Shown here: positions 23,629 to 31,458 of the stretch, piece after piece
Position numbering within the stretch: the first letter of the stretch is position 1
Layout: each line of letters starts with the position of its first letter
Assembly (NCBI GenBank): GCA_030749435.1
Contig: JASMKH010000016.1
Span: forward strand, 1 to 58,124
Reading direction: 5' to 3'
Origin: Phycisphaerales bacterium
GTDB taxonomy: Bacteria > Planctomycetota > Phycisphaerae > Phycisphaerales > SM1A02
DNA length: 58,124 nucleotides
Notes under the pieces: generated by a model
What the model was told of the DNA's origin: nothing
Databases searched by the model: none
What the model saw: the letters and a program-made list of their open reading frames with translations, nothing else
Translations under genes and position numbers: made by a program

Positions 23629-25164
23629 TCAGCACACCTCCTGCGGGCAGTCGATCCCGGTGATGGGCAGGTCAACAAACAGCACTGGCCGCCCAGCGCG
23701 CAGGCATTCGATTTCGCAGGCGATGAACTCAGAGTCCGCTTTGGCTGCCGTTTCTTCATCGCACGCGAGCACCGGCACGCCGTCGCCGCCATCTTTCAAC
23801 AGGCCGCTGCTCCACTCGGCCATTCTCGCCGTGAGCGCCGCGTCGCAATGGTCAACATCGACCCACACATGACCACCTTCGATGGGGAAAGCCTCGGCCT
23901 CTCCACCCACCCAGTCCGGAACCTGCCGCTTCAGTTGGTCTGACGTCGCGCCTGTGCCTGCGTCCATGAGCGTCGTGAACCGCTCAGCACAGAAGGCTGG
24001 CGTATCGTCCTTTCGGTATCCCTCCACTGCTCCGGGCAACGCACTGCAGGCGTCTTCCAGAATGTCCACAGCGCGATCCTCGGCGTTACCCCCGAGCCGC
24101 ACGACGACCGGCAAACTCATACCGAGTTCGTTGAATGCCTTGGCCAGTCCATAGGCCGAGTGGAACTGCTCCTGGCTTGCAACGCCCGAACCGCTGCCGA
24201 AGTAGCCGGTCAATCCTTCCTGCGAGAGGATGACCCGCGCCGCGCGGTAGACCTTCGCTGCCGAAGGGTTGCCCGAGGTGTCACAGAAATTGGCCAGCGT
24301 GAAGCCCTCGTTGGTCACGGCATCCATCGACATCATGGAGCCACCCCCGCCCGCGCCGTGAAAACCGATCAGCCCCTTCGTGGACGCCCATCCCTCCGTC
24401 GGAAGCTGCGCGAAGTAGAACGTCCCGCGGTGGTCCTCCTGCTCGAGCCGGTAGGCCACGCGTTCCAGATCCGTCGCCGGGTGATCAAGTTCGCGAGCGA
24501 TCTCGATGCCGAGTTCCGGGTGCCTGAAGACAGCGTAGTCGTCGATGGTGACACGACAGTCAGCTGCGCAGACCGCGCCGTCGGCCAGTACGACGAGAGG
24601 GTTGACCTCAAGCGACCGCGCCTCGACCTCGCTGGCCGTCTTTACGATTGCTGCGATCGCGTCCGCGAGCGCCTCATGGGAAGCGTTGGGAATACTCGAC
24701 CCGGCAAGCACACCAAGGACGACGTCACGGTCGATGCCTCTGCTCACGCTGACCGGAATCCTCGCCACCGATTCGGCTCGATCTTCGATCCCCGAGCCGC
24801 CCTCGCAATCAAGCAGCAGCATTGGTGCCCGTGCGTTGTCGTCGATCGTGAGCGACACGAACAGCTCGTGCCGAATGTCGAGCAGTTCTTCGACAAGCAC
24901 CTCTTCGACCGGGAAGTTGCCAAATCGCATGCCGAGCAGAAGCGCCGCGTCGCTTTCAGCCTGCTCGGGGGTGTCAGAAAAACGCACCCCGCCCATGGCC
25001 TTGCGCCCGGTGATCCATGCCTGCACCTTGAGCACCACCTTGCCGCCCAGCGACGCAGCGACCTCCCGCGCCGCTTCGGGCGTGCCAACGGCGCGTCCGG
25101 ACGGAATGTGCAGACCCCGCGCTGCAAGCAGCGACTTGCCCTGATACTCGTGTAGCCGTGCCAT
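23629..25164 (-). CDS. ATP-citrate lyase/citryl-CoA synthetase beta-like subunit (ATP-grasp) with C-terminal extension
   Basis: 511 aa from ATG 25164; AGGAGG lies 12 nt upstream. The N-terminus LHEYQGKSLLAARGLHIPSG and KVQAWITGRKAMGGVRF open the ATP-grasp domain; EVEARSLEVNPLVVLADG carries the metal/ATP-binding EVNPL. The ligase domain begins GLIGFHGAGGGGSMMSMDAV, with FCDTSGNPSAAKVYRAARVI. The usual SCS-beta/CcsA core ends near residue 400; about 105 further residues, acidic and with several Cys, have no counterpart I know. Works with the alpha-like subunit 1 nt downstream. An SCS-beta role is the alternative. First gene of the eight-gene run; TACCAT at 25199-25204 is a possible -10. Confidence 0.72.
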   Translation of the reverse strand: MARLHEYQGKSLLAARGLHIPSGRAVGTPEAAREVAASLGGKVVLKVQAWITGRKAMGGVRFSDTPEQAESDAALLLGMRFGNFPVEEVLVEELLDIRHELFVSLTIDDNARAPMLLLDCEGGSGIEDRAESVARIPVSVSRGIDRDVVLGVLAGSSIPNASHEALADAIAAIVKTASEVEARSLEVNPLVVLADGAVCAADCRVTIDDYAVFRHPELGIEIARELDHPATDLERVAYRLEQEDHRGTFYFAQLPTEGWASTKGLIGFHGAGGGGSMMSMDAVTNEGFTLANFCDTSGNPSAAKVYRAARVILSQEGLTGYFGSGSGVASQEQFHSAYGLAKAFNELGMSLPVVVRLGGNAEDRAVDILEDACSALPGAVEGYRKDDTPAFCAERFTTLMDAGTGATSDQLKRQVPDWVGGEAEAFPIEGGHVWVDVDHCDAALTARMAEWSSGLLKDGGDGVPVLACDEETAAKADSEFIACEIECLRAGRPVLFVDLPITGIDCPQEVC

Positions 25165-25198
25165 GACCGGGATCGACCTCCTGCGTGGGAAGCCGCGT

Positions 25199-25204
25199 AT
25201 GGTA
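25199..25204 (-). promoter_or_regulatory. -10-like TACCAT upstream of the citrate-cleavage operon
   Basis: TACCAT on the minus strand, 34 nt before ATG 25164, in the 44-nt gap behind the membrane-protein gene. It would give a leader of about 28 nt containing AGGAGG. No clear -35; read-through from upstream is also possible. Confidence 0.4.
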
Positions 25205-25208
25205 CCGA

Positions 25209-26033
25209 TCACGCCGCGACCGACTCACCCTCGTGCTTGATGAACGAAGAGACCAGTCGGAAGCCCGCGGGCACGCCAAGCAGACCGCCAGCGGCCCAGT
25301 CGACCGGGGTCGGGAGCATCAGGTGCGGGACCTCCCCGGTCGCCCACGCTCGGGCAGCGTCGGCGGGAAGGAACATCGCAAGCACCCAGGTCCCCAACGC
25401 CCCGACGAGCACCACACCGACCGGAAGCAGGATCGGTTGCACGTGGGGCGACCAGAGTCGGCCCACCATGGCGGCCGCCATCGCCCCGACCGCGGTCGCA
25501 ACCAGCATCTGCCCTCGCATGTGGCTCGCGGCGAAGAGCCAGACGACCGGCAACGCCGCAAGACCGGCAACCAGCATCCGAAGCGCCTCCACTGACCACA
25601 GGGGGTCGGGAGGGCGGCCGACGACTTCGGGATGGACGTCCTCGACCGGGCTGCCCAACACGAGGATCAACCAGGATGCAGCCAACACGGCAATCGACCA
25701 GCCGATCCCATCGGCCACGACGGAGCCAGCCGATCCGGCGAGCACAATGTCCCGCATGCCAGCCAGGTCCAGGCCAGCCCAACCCAGCCCGGCCCCGAGG
25801 ATTGCCATCGCGCTCAGGGGCGAGACCAACCGGGCCACCGTCACCGCAATGACGACCGAGACCGCGGTGGCCGCCAGCATCGCCACGAGCCCAACCGCTG
25901 GCGTCATCGACTGAACGATCGTCGGGCCGAGATCACCCGTTGCAGCGCGAAGCCACGGCCAGGCGGACCGGTAGGCCAGCACCGTCAACACAAAGGCGAC
26001 GATGAAGATCGTCCAGCGTCGGGTCGCTTGCAT
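25209..26033 (-). CDS. Multi-pass membrane protein, unknown family
   Basis: 274 aa from ATG 26033. About eight hydrophobic segments (near residues 8-22, 40-65, 70-90, 105-125, 150-172, 180-200, 205-225 and 240-258), Ala/Val/Leu-rich, ending in a short charged tail (FIKHEGESVAA). No motif tells what it does; an integral membrane protein is all I can support. It lies 44 nt before the ATP-grasp gene on the same strand and may belong to that operon. TACCAT lies 8 nt before the ATG without a Shine-Dalgarno, so a leaderless transcript is likely. Divergent from hutH. Confidence 0.55.
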   Translation of the reverse strand: MQATRRWTIFIVAFVLTVLAYRSAWPWLRAATGDLGPTIVQSMTPAVGLVAMLAATAVSVVIAVTVARLVSPLSAMAILGAGLGWAGLDLAGMRDIVLAGSAGSVVADGIGWSIAVLAASWLILVLGSPVEDVHPEVVGRPPDPLWSVEALRMLVAGLAALPVVWLFAASHMRGQMLVATAVGAMAAAMVGRLWSPHVQPILLPVGVVLVGALGTWVLAMFLPADAARAWATGEVPHLMLPTPVDWAAGGLLGVPAGFRLVSSFIKHEGESVAA

Positions 26034-26081
26034 AGGGCGGGATGGTAACGGAGCCCCTCGCAGAGCGAGTACAGTGCCCGT
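26034..26081. promoter_or_regulatory. 48-bp divergent promoter region with two leaderless-type -10 hexamers
   Basis: The complete gap between the membrane-protein gene and hutH. Minus strand: TACCAT (26047-26042), 8 nt before ATG 26033. Plus strand: TACAGT (26070-26075), 6 nt before ATG 26082. Neither start has a Shine-Dalgarno. The -35 regions must overlap the opposite promoter, so firing one may hinder the other. Confidence 0.5.
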
Positions 26082-27605
26082 ATGAAGGCTCCAACCGTCA
26101 CGTTGAATGCAGCGGCCGTGACGATCGAGGACGTGGTCGGCGTGGCGCGTCACGGGTGGCGTGTCAAGATCGATCCCCCCGCGCGCACCGCAGCCGAGCA
26201 CGCTCGCCGGGTCGTCGACGATGCCGCTGGCGGTGCCGATCCGGTGTATGGCATCAACACCGGCTTCGGTTCACTCTCTCAGCATCGCGTGGAACCAGAT
26301 CAGGTCGCCGAGATTCAACGAAACCTCCTCCGCTCACACGCGGCTGGGGTCGGTGAACCGCTCGATGCCGAAGTCGTCCGGGCCATGATGTTTCTCCTGC
26401 TGGCCAGCCTGTGTCGGGGTCACAGCGGCGTGCGGGTCGAAGTGTTGAACATGCTCGCCGCCCTGCTCAATCACGACGTCGTGCCGGTCGTGCCCTGCAG
26501 AGGCTCGGTGGGCGCCTCCGGCGACCTCGCCCCGCTCTCCCACGCAGCCCTTCTTCTGATCGGCGAGGGAGAAGCCATGGTCGGAGACCGCGGCCCCATG
26601 CCCGGTGCTGAGGCCCTCGCCATGACCGCGCTGACGCCGCTGACCCTTGCAGCCAAGGAGGGGCTTGCGCTGATCAATGGGACCCACCTGATGGCGGGCA
26701 CCCTGGCCCTGGCCTGCCACGATGCCAGCACCCTGATGAGCGCTGCCACGGGGTCTGCGGCCATGAGTATCGATGCCGCCCGCGCCAGCGCAGGCCCGCT
26801 CGATCCCCGACTGCACGCCGCCCGAAACCAGTGCGGGCAGGCGGCCATTGCAGCCGAGTTGCTTGAAGCACTCCGTGGCAGCCAGATTCTGCTCGACCAC
26901 GCTGACGATGATCCGCGCGTTCAGGACCCCTATTCGTTTCGCTGCATCCCGCAGGTGCTCGGCGCCGCACGTGACGCCCTCGCGTATGTCAGAACGATCA
27001 CCGAGCGGGAACTCGGAGGCGTGACCGACAATCCACTCATCTTCCCCGAGCAGCAGGAGATTCTCAGCGGCGGCAACTTTCATGGCATGCCGCTCGCGAT
27101 CGCAGCAGACACGGCCAAGATCGCTTTGTGCCACGTCGCTGGCATTGCCGAGCGAAGGATCTACTGGTTGCTGAGCGGACGCGATCAGCAGAATCCGCTC
27201 CCCCACCACCTCAGCCCGTCACCGGGCCTGCACAGTGGGTTGATGATCACCCAGTACACCGCCGCAGCACTCTGCAATGAGTTGCAGTGCATTGCGACGC
27301 CGGCCAGCGTGGGAAACGTGCCGACATCGGCGGGCATCGAGGACTACAACTCGATGGGCGCCACATCCGCTGCCTATCTTCGGCATGGCGTTGAACTCAC
27401 GCGTCAGACCGTCGCCATCGAGTATCTCGTCGCCGCGGAGGGGCTTGAACACCAGCGACCGCTTCGAAGCGGGCGCGGCGTCGAAGCACTGCACGCCCGG
27501 GTCCGGACCAGTGTGCTGCCGCTTACCGAGGATCGACCGCCCAGCGGCGACATCGCCGTGATCGCCGAGATGATTCTGGACGGGTCCCTGAGCGAACCCT
27601 CCTGA
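26082..27605 (+). CDS. hutH: Histidine ammonia-lyase
   Basis: 507 aa, normal length. It deaminates L-histidine to urocanate, first step of histidine degradation. The MIO-forming Ala-Ser-Gly triad is in [14 protein letters not shown] near residue 144; other marks are [45 protein letters not shown] and [14 protein letters not shown]. First gene of hutH-hutU-hutI; hutU follows after 74 nt. The ATG follows a -10-like TACAGT by 6 nt, suggesting a leaderless message. Confidence 0.95.
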   Translation: MKAPTVTLNAAAVTIEDVVGVARHGWRVKIDPPARTAAEHARRVVDDAAGGADPVYGINTGFGSLSQHRVEPDQVAEIQRNLLRSHAAGVGEPLDAEVVRAMMFLLLASLCRGHSGVRVEVLNMLAALLNHDVVPVVPCRGSVGASGDLAPLSHAALLLIGEGEAMVGDRGPMPGAEALAMTALTPLTLAAKEGLALINGTHLMAGTLALACHDASTLMSAATGSAAMSIDAARASAGPLDPRLHAARNQCGQAAIAAELLEALRGSQILLDHADDDPRVQDPYSFRCIPQVLGAARDALAYVRTITERELGGVTDNPLIFPEQQEILSGGNFHGMPLAIAADTAKIALCHVAGIAERRIYWLLSGRDQQNPLPHHLSPSPGLHSGLMITQYTAAALCNELQCIATPASVGNVPTSAGIEDYNSMGATSAAYLRHGVELTRQTVAIEYLVAAEGLEHQRPLRSGRGVEALHARVRTSVLPLTEDRPPSGDIAVIAEMILDGSLSEPS

Positions 27606-27679
27606 TACCATCGCCTCCTTCACTGCGCTGGAGCCAGCGGAGCCACCATGGCACCACTCTGGAGCCCCCGAGGTCCCAT
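27606..27679 (+). other. Spacer between hutH and hutU
   Basis: 74 nt; contains a TGATACCATCGCC block (TACCAT at 27606-27611) of the -10 type used elsewhere in the window, so hutU may have its own start site as well as read-through from hutH. Confidence 0.35.
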
Positions 27680-29353
27680 ATGAATCACGCCACGAGCACA
27701 TCGCAACGAACCATTCGAGCCCCCAGAGGCACGGAGATGACCTGCCGAAGCTGGGGCGCCGAGGCCGCCATGCGGATGCTCATGAACAATCTTGATCCGG
27801 AGGTCGCAGAGATCCCGGAGCAGCTCGTGGTCTACGGTGGCCGCGGGCAGGCTGCTCGATCCTGGGAGGCCTATGAAGCAATCGTCGCCTCACTGCAGTC
27901 GATGGCTCCAGACGAAACCCTGCTCGTGCAGTCCGGGAAGCCCGTCGGCATCATCCAGACCACCGAGGAGAGCCCACGGGTCATCATTGCCAACTCCAAC
28001 CTCGTACCGCACTGGGCGACGCAGCAGCATTTTGACGAGCTCGCCGCCCGAGGGCTGATCATGTACGGGCAGATGACGGCGGGATCCTGGATCTACATCG
28101 GAACCCAGGGCATCCTGCAGGGCACGTACGAAACCTTCGCCGAGTGCGCCCGGCAACACTTCGGCGGAACGCTTCAGGGTCGGCTCGCGGTGACCGCCGG
28201 GTGCGGGGGCATGGGCGGCGCGCAGCCGCTCTCGGTCACGATGAATGACGGCGTGTGTCTGATCGCGGAGATGTGCAGGGAGCGGCTCGAGAAGCGGGTC
28301 CATGACCGCTACCTCGACGAGATCGTGGCGGATCTGGACGCAGCCATCGACCGCGCACTTGCAGCCCGCGACGCTGGCGAAGCTGTTTCGATCGGGTGGC
28401 TGGGCAACGCTGTGGACATGCTTGAGCGGCTCATCGCCAGAGACATCACGCCCGATGCATTGACCGACCAGACCTCCGCCCATGACCCGCTCAACGGGTA
28501 CTACCCGGAGCGTCTCACCCGTGAGCAGGCCGACGCGCTTCGCAAATCGGATCCCGCCGCGTATGAGCGGCAGTCAATGGCGACGATGCGACGCCACGTC
28601 GAGATGATGGTGGAATTGCAGTCGCGAGGCGCGTGCACGTTCGACTACGGCAACAACATCCGACAACGAGCCGCCGACGAAGGGTTCGCGCAGGCATTCG
28701 AGTTCCCCGGATTCGTCCCCGCGTACATCCGCCCCCAGTTCTGCATCGGCCGCGGCCCATTTCGATGGTGCGCACTTTCGGGTGACCCCGCTGACATCGC
28801 GGCCACAGATCGAGCCCTTCTGGAACTCTTCCCGGAGGACGAAGGACTTCGGCGGTGGATCGACATGGCGGGCGAGCGGGTCGCATTCCAGGGCCTGCCC
28901 TGCCGCATCTGCTGGCTCGGACTCGGCGAGCGTGATCGGGCCGGTCTTCGGTTCAACGAGATGGTTCGCACGGGCGAAGTGTCCGCTCCGATCGTGATCG
29001 GGCGGGACCACCTCGACTGCGGGTCGGTCGCCTCGCCAAACCGCGAGACCGAAGGCATGCGTGACGGCACCGATGCGGTGAGCGACTGGCCACTGCTCAA
29101 CTTCGCCGTCAACACCGCAAGTGGCGCCTCATGGGTGTCCTTCCATCACGGCGGCGGCGTCGGCATTGGATACAGCCAGCATGCCGGCCAGGTCATCGTC
29201 TGCGACGGCACCGCATCGGCCGACCGGCGATTGGCCCGCGTTCTGCGAAACGACCCGCTGATGGGCGTCATACGACACGCCGATGCTGGCTATGACGAAG
29301 CGCGAGCGTGCGCCGAGGCCCAGCATGTCCAGATTCCCATGAGGGACTGGTAG
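27680..29353 (+). CDS. hutU: Urocanate hydratase
   Basis: 557 aa, normal length. NAD-dependent conversion of urocanate to 4-imidazolone-5-propionate. Recognised from the N-terminal block [20 protein letters not shown] and NNLDPEVAE, the Gly-rich NAD-binding [14 protein letters not shown], and the C-terminal [17 protein letters not shown] and [18 protein letters not shown]. Start ATG 27680 keeps the complete conserved N-terminus; only a weak GAGG precedes it. Second step of histidine use; hutI begins 3 nt after its stop. Confidence 0.95.
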   Translation: MNHATSTSQRTIRAPRGTEMTCRSWGAEAAMRMLMNNLDPEVAEIPEQLVVYGGRGQAARSWEAYEAIVASLQSMAPDETLLVQSGKPVGIIQTTEESPRVIIANSNLVPHWATQQHFDELAARGLIMYGQMTAGSWIYIGTQGILQGTYETFAECARQHFGGTLQGRLAVTAGCGGMGGAQPLSVTMNDGVCLIAEMCRERLEKRVHDRYLDEIVADLDAAIDRALAARDAGEAVSIGWLGNAVDMLERLIARDITPDALTDQTSAHDPLNGYYPERLTREQADALRKSDPAAYERQSMATMRRHVEMMVELQSRGACTFDYGNNIRQRAADEGFAQAFEFPGFVPAYIRPQFCIGRGPFRWCALSGDPADIAATDRALLELFPEDEGLRRWIDMAGERVAFQGLPCRICWLGLGERDRAGLRFNEMVRTGEVSAPIVIGRDHLDCGSVASPNRETEGMRDGTDAVSDWPLLNFAVNTASGASWVSFHHGGGVGIGYSQHAGQVIVCDGTASADRRLARVLRNDPLMGVIRHADAGYDEARACAEAQHVQIPMRDW

Positions 29354-29356
29354 CAA

Positions 29357-30628
29357 ATGCCCGACGTCACCATCATCAATGGTCGGCTGATCACGCTGGC
29401 CGGACCTGACGGGCCCAGACGCGGCGAGGCGATGTCCGAACTGGCGGAGATCGAGTCGGGGTGGATCGCCATCGAGGACGGTCGCATTCACGGAATGGGC
29501 GAAGGGTCGCCCCCGCAAGACATGGACTCGGATGTCGTGCTCGATCTGGACGGTCGCCTCGTGCTGCCCACCTGGGTCGATTGCCATACGCACGCCTGCT
29601 GGGCGGGATCGCGGCTCGACGAATGGGAGGCCATGCTCAGCGGCGTGAACTACACCGAGATCCTGGAAGCAGGAGGTGGCATCCTCTCGACGGTACACGC
29701 TGTCCGCGCTGCCTCGCAGGACGAGTTGACCGAATCGCTGTTCGGTCGACTGGGACGACTCCAGTCCTGCGGCACCGGGGCGATCGAAGTGAAATCAGGG
29801 TACGGACTGACAACGGAATCGGAACTCAAGATGCTCCGGGCCATTCATGAGGCCTCGCAGGACGTCGACACGCAGGTCGTCGGGACCTTCCTCGGGGCCC
29901 ATGCCATCGACGACGAACAGCCCGACTTCATCGACTATGTCATCGAGGAAGTCCTGCCCACCGTCACCGACGAGTTTCCGGGAATCACATGCGACGCCTA
30001 CCTTGAAGAGGGCGCCTGGTCGCTCGCCCAGACACGGCGACTTTTCGAGCAGGCCAGGTCGTTGGGGTGCCCACTCCGCCTGCACACCGATCAGTTCAAC
30101 AGCCTCGGGGGCGTCCCGATGGCGGTCGAACTCGGCGCCCGCAGCGTTGATCATCTCGAAGCGATCACCGAGGCCGACATCAGGACTCTGGGAGGGAGCG
30201 AGACCCTCGGCGTGCTGCTTCCTGCGAGCGGGTTCCACGTGGACCAGCGGTACGCGCCGGGCCGTGATCTCATCGACGGCGGCGCAGCGATTGCCATCGC
30301 CACCAACTGCAACCCCGGTTCGGCACCGACGTACTCAATGCCGATGACGATGGCGCTTGCATGCCGCCGGTGCGGCCTGTCCCCTGCCGAGGCCATCACC
30401 GCGGCGACCTGGAACGCAGCATGCGTTCTGGGCATCGAAGGAGATGTCGGTTCGCTGGAAGTCGGCAAGCGGGGCGATCTGCAGGTGCTCGACGAACGCG
30501 ACGCGCGGAGCATCGTGTGGAGTTTCGGGAACCCCCCCCCGCCGATCGTGCTCCTTGAGGGCCGACCGGTTCAGTTCCTTGCCGAGTCGGACTCCGCGGG
30601 GGAAGGGGAAGGGGAAGGCGACGGATGA
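29357..30628 (+). CDS. hutI: Imidazolonepropionase
   Basis: 423 aa, amidohydrolase family. It opens the imidazolone ring to N-formimino-L-glutamate. Metal ligands: DCHTHACWAGSR (HxH), H in FLGAHAID, H in LRLHTDQFN and the Asp of IATNCNPG-type loop (the usual ATDxNPG has Asn here). Typical ELKMLRAIHEASQ and SKSGYGLTTESELK-like stretches are present. The C-terminus ends in an acidic low-complexity run coded by GGGGAA repeats (30600-30620). Starts 3 nt behind hutU and overlaps the next gene by ATGA. No hutG or hutF is in the window, so the last step is encoded elsewhere. Confidence 0.93.
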   Translation: MPDVTIINGRLITLAGPDGPRRGEAMSELAEIESGWIAIEDGRIHGMGEGSPPQDMDSDVVLDLDGRLVLPTWVDCHTHACWAGSRLDEWEAMLSGVNYTEILEAGGGILSTVHAVRAASQDELTESLFGRLGRLQSCGTGAIEVKSGYGLTTESELKMLRAIHEASQDVDTQVVGTFLGAHAIDDEQPDFIDYVIEEVLPTVTDEFPGITCDAYLEEGAWSLAQTRRLFEQARSLGCPLRLHTDQFNSLGGVPMAVELGARSVDHLEAITEADIRTLGGSETLGVLLPASGFHVDQRYAPGRDLIDGGAAIAIATNCNPGSAPTYSMPMTMALACRRCGLSPAEAITAATWNAACVLGIEGDVGSLEVGKRGDLQVLDERDARSIVWSFGNPPPPIVLLEGRPVQFLAESDSAGEGEGEGDG

Positions 30629-31437
30629 TCGTCAAGAAGCCCAGCCAGGTCAGCGGCGCCCGAGCGGCCGCGATGCAGGTCTGCCGCGTCCATGAGGCGC
30701 TCACCGACTTCCTCGGCGCCGGCCGCACTCTCCCCGAGGTCGATGCCTTCGTGGGACAGACGCTTCGCTCGCTGCGGAGTAAGTCATGCTTCCTCCGGTA
30801 TCGCATTCCCGGGCAGCGACCGTTCCCCAGCCACTCATGCCTCTCACTCAACGAGTGCGTGGTGCATGGAACCCACCTCGACGTCGAACGTCCGCTCCGG
30901 GACGGCGATGTCCTCAGTGTCGACATCGGCGTGCTCCATAAGGGCTGGATCGGTGACGCAGCGTGGACCTACGGCATCGTCGATGTCAGCGATCAAGCCC
31001 GCCGGCTGATGGCGGTCGGCGTCGAGTCGCTCCGCCGCGGCATCGCCGCAATGCAACCGGGGCGCCCACTCATCGACTGGGCGCGTGCCGTGCAGGCGTG
31101 CGTCGAGGACGAGGCGGAGTTCTCGCTCGTGCGCGGACTCGGCGGGCACGGCTACGGAACTTCGCTGCACTCACCGCCCTTCGTGTCCAACGTCGTTCCA
31201 ACCACACCGAACGAGTGGCCGGACGCATTCCGCGTCTTCGAGCCCGGGATGCTTCTGGCCGTGGAGCCGATGCTGGCCGCGGGGAATCACGAAGTCACGT
31301 CTGAACCGCTTTCCTGGCCCATCCGAACTGTGGACGGCGGCCTGACCGCACACTACGAAGCGGACGTACTCATCACCGATGAGGGACATGAAGTCCTCAC
31401 GGCCGACATGTTCAACCTTCCGGATCTCGTCGGCTGA
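30625..31437 (+). CDS. map: Type I methionine aminopeptidase
   Basis: 270 aa. Removes the N-terminal Met of new proteins. Dimetal site ligands in order: Asp in DVLSVDIGVLHKGW, Asp in IGDAAWTYG, His in GLGGHGYGTSLH, Glu in MLLAVEPML and Glu in AHYEADVLITDEGHEVL. SLNECVVHG is the family substrate-site block. Its ATG overlaps the hutI stop (ATGA), so translation is coupled to histidine catabolism; that link is unexpected and probably just operon packing. It may be one of several map paralogues in the genome. Confidence 0.9.
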   Translation: MIVKKPSQVSGARAAAMQVCRVHEALTDFLGAGRTLPEVDAFVGQTLRSLRSKSCFLRYRIPGQRPFPSHSCLSLNECVVHGTHLDVERPLRDGDVLSVDIGVLHKGWIGDAAWTYGIVDVSDQARRLMAVGVESLRRGIAAMQPGRPLIDWARAVQACVEDEAEFSLVRGLGGHGYGTSLHSPPFVSNVVPTTPNEWPDAFRVFEPGMLLAVEPMLAAGNHEVTSEPLSWPIRTVDGGLTAHYEADVLITDEGHEVLTADMFNLPDLVG

Positions 31438-31458
31438 CCCTACTCAGGAGAACTCAGC

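Noticed and set aside
22701-25164. Plain succinyl-CoA synthetase (sucCD)
   Set aside because: SRSGGM in the alpha subunit, the oversized beta subunit and the adjoining citryl-CoA-lyase-like gene argue for a citrate-type ligase. Kept as an alternative only.
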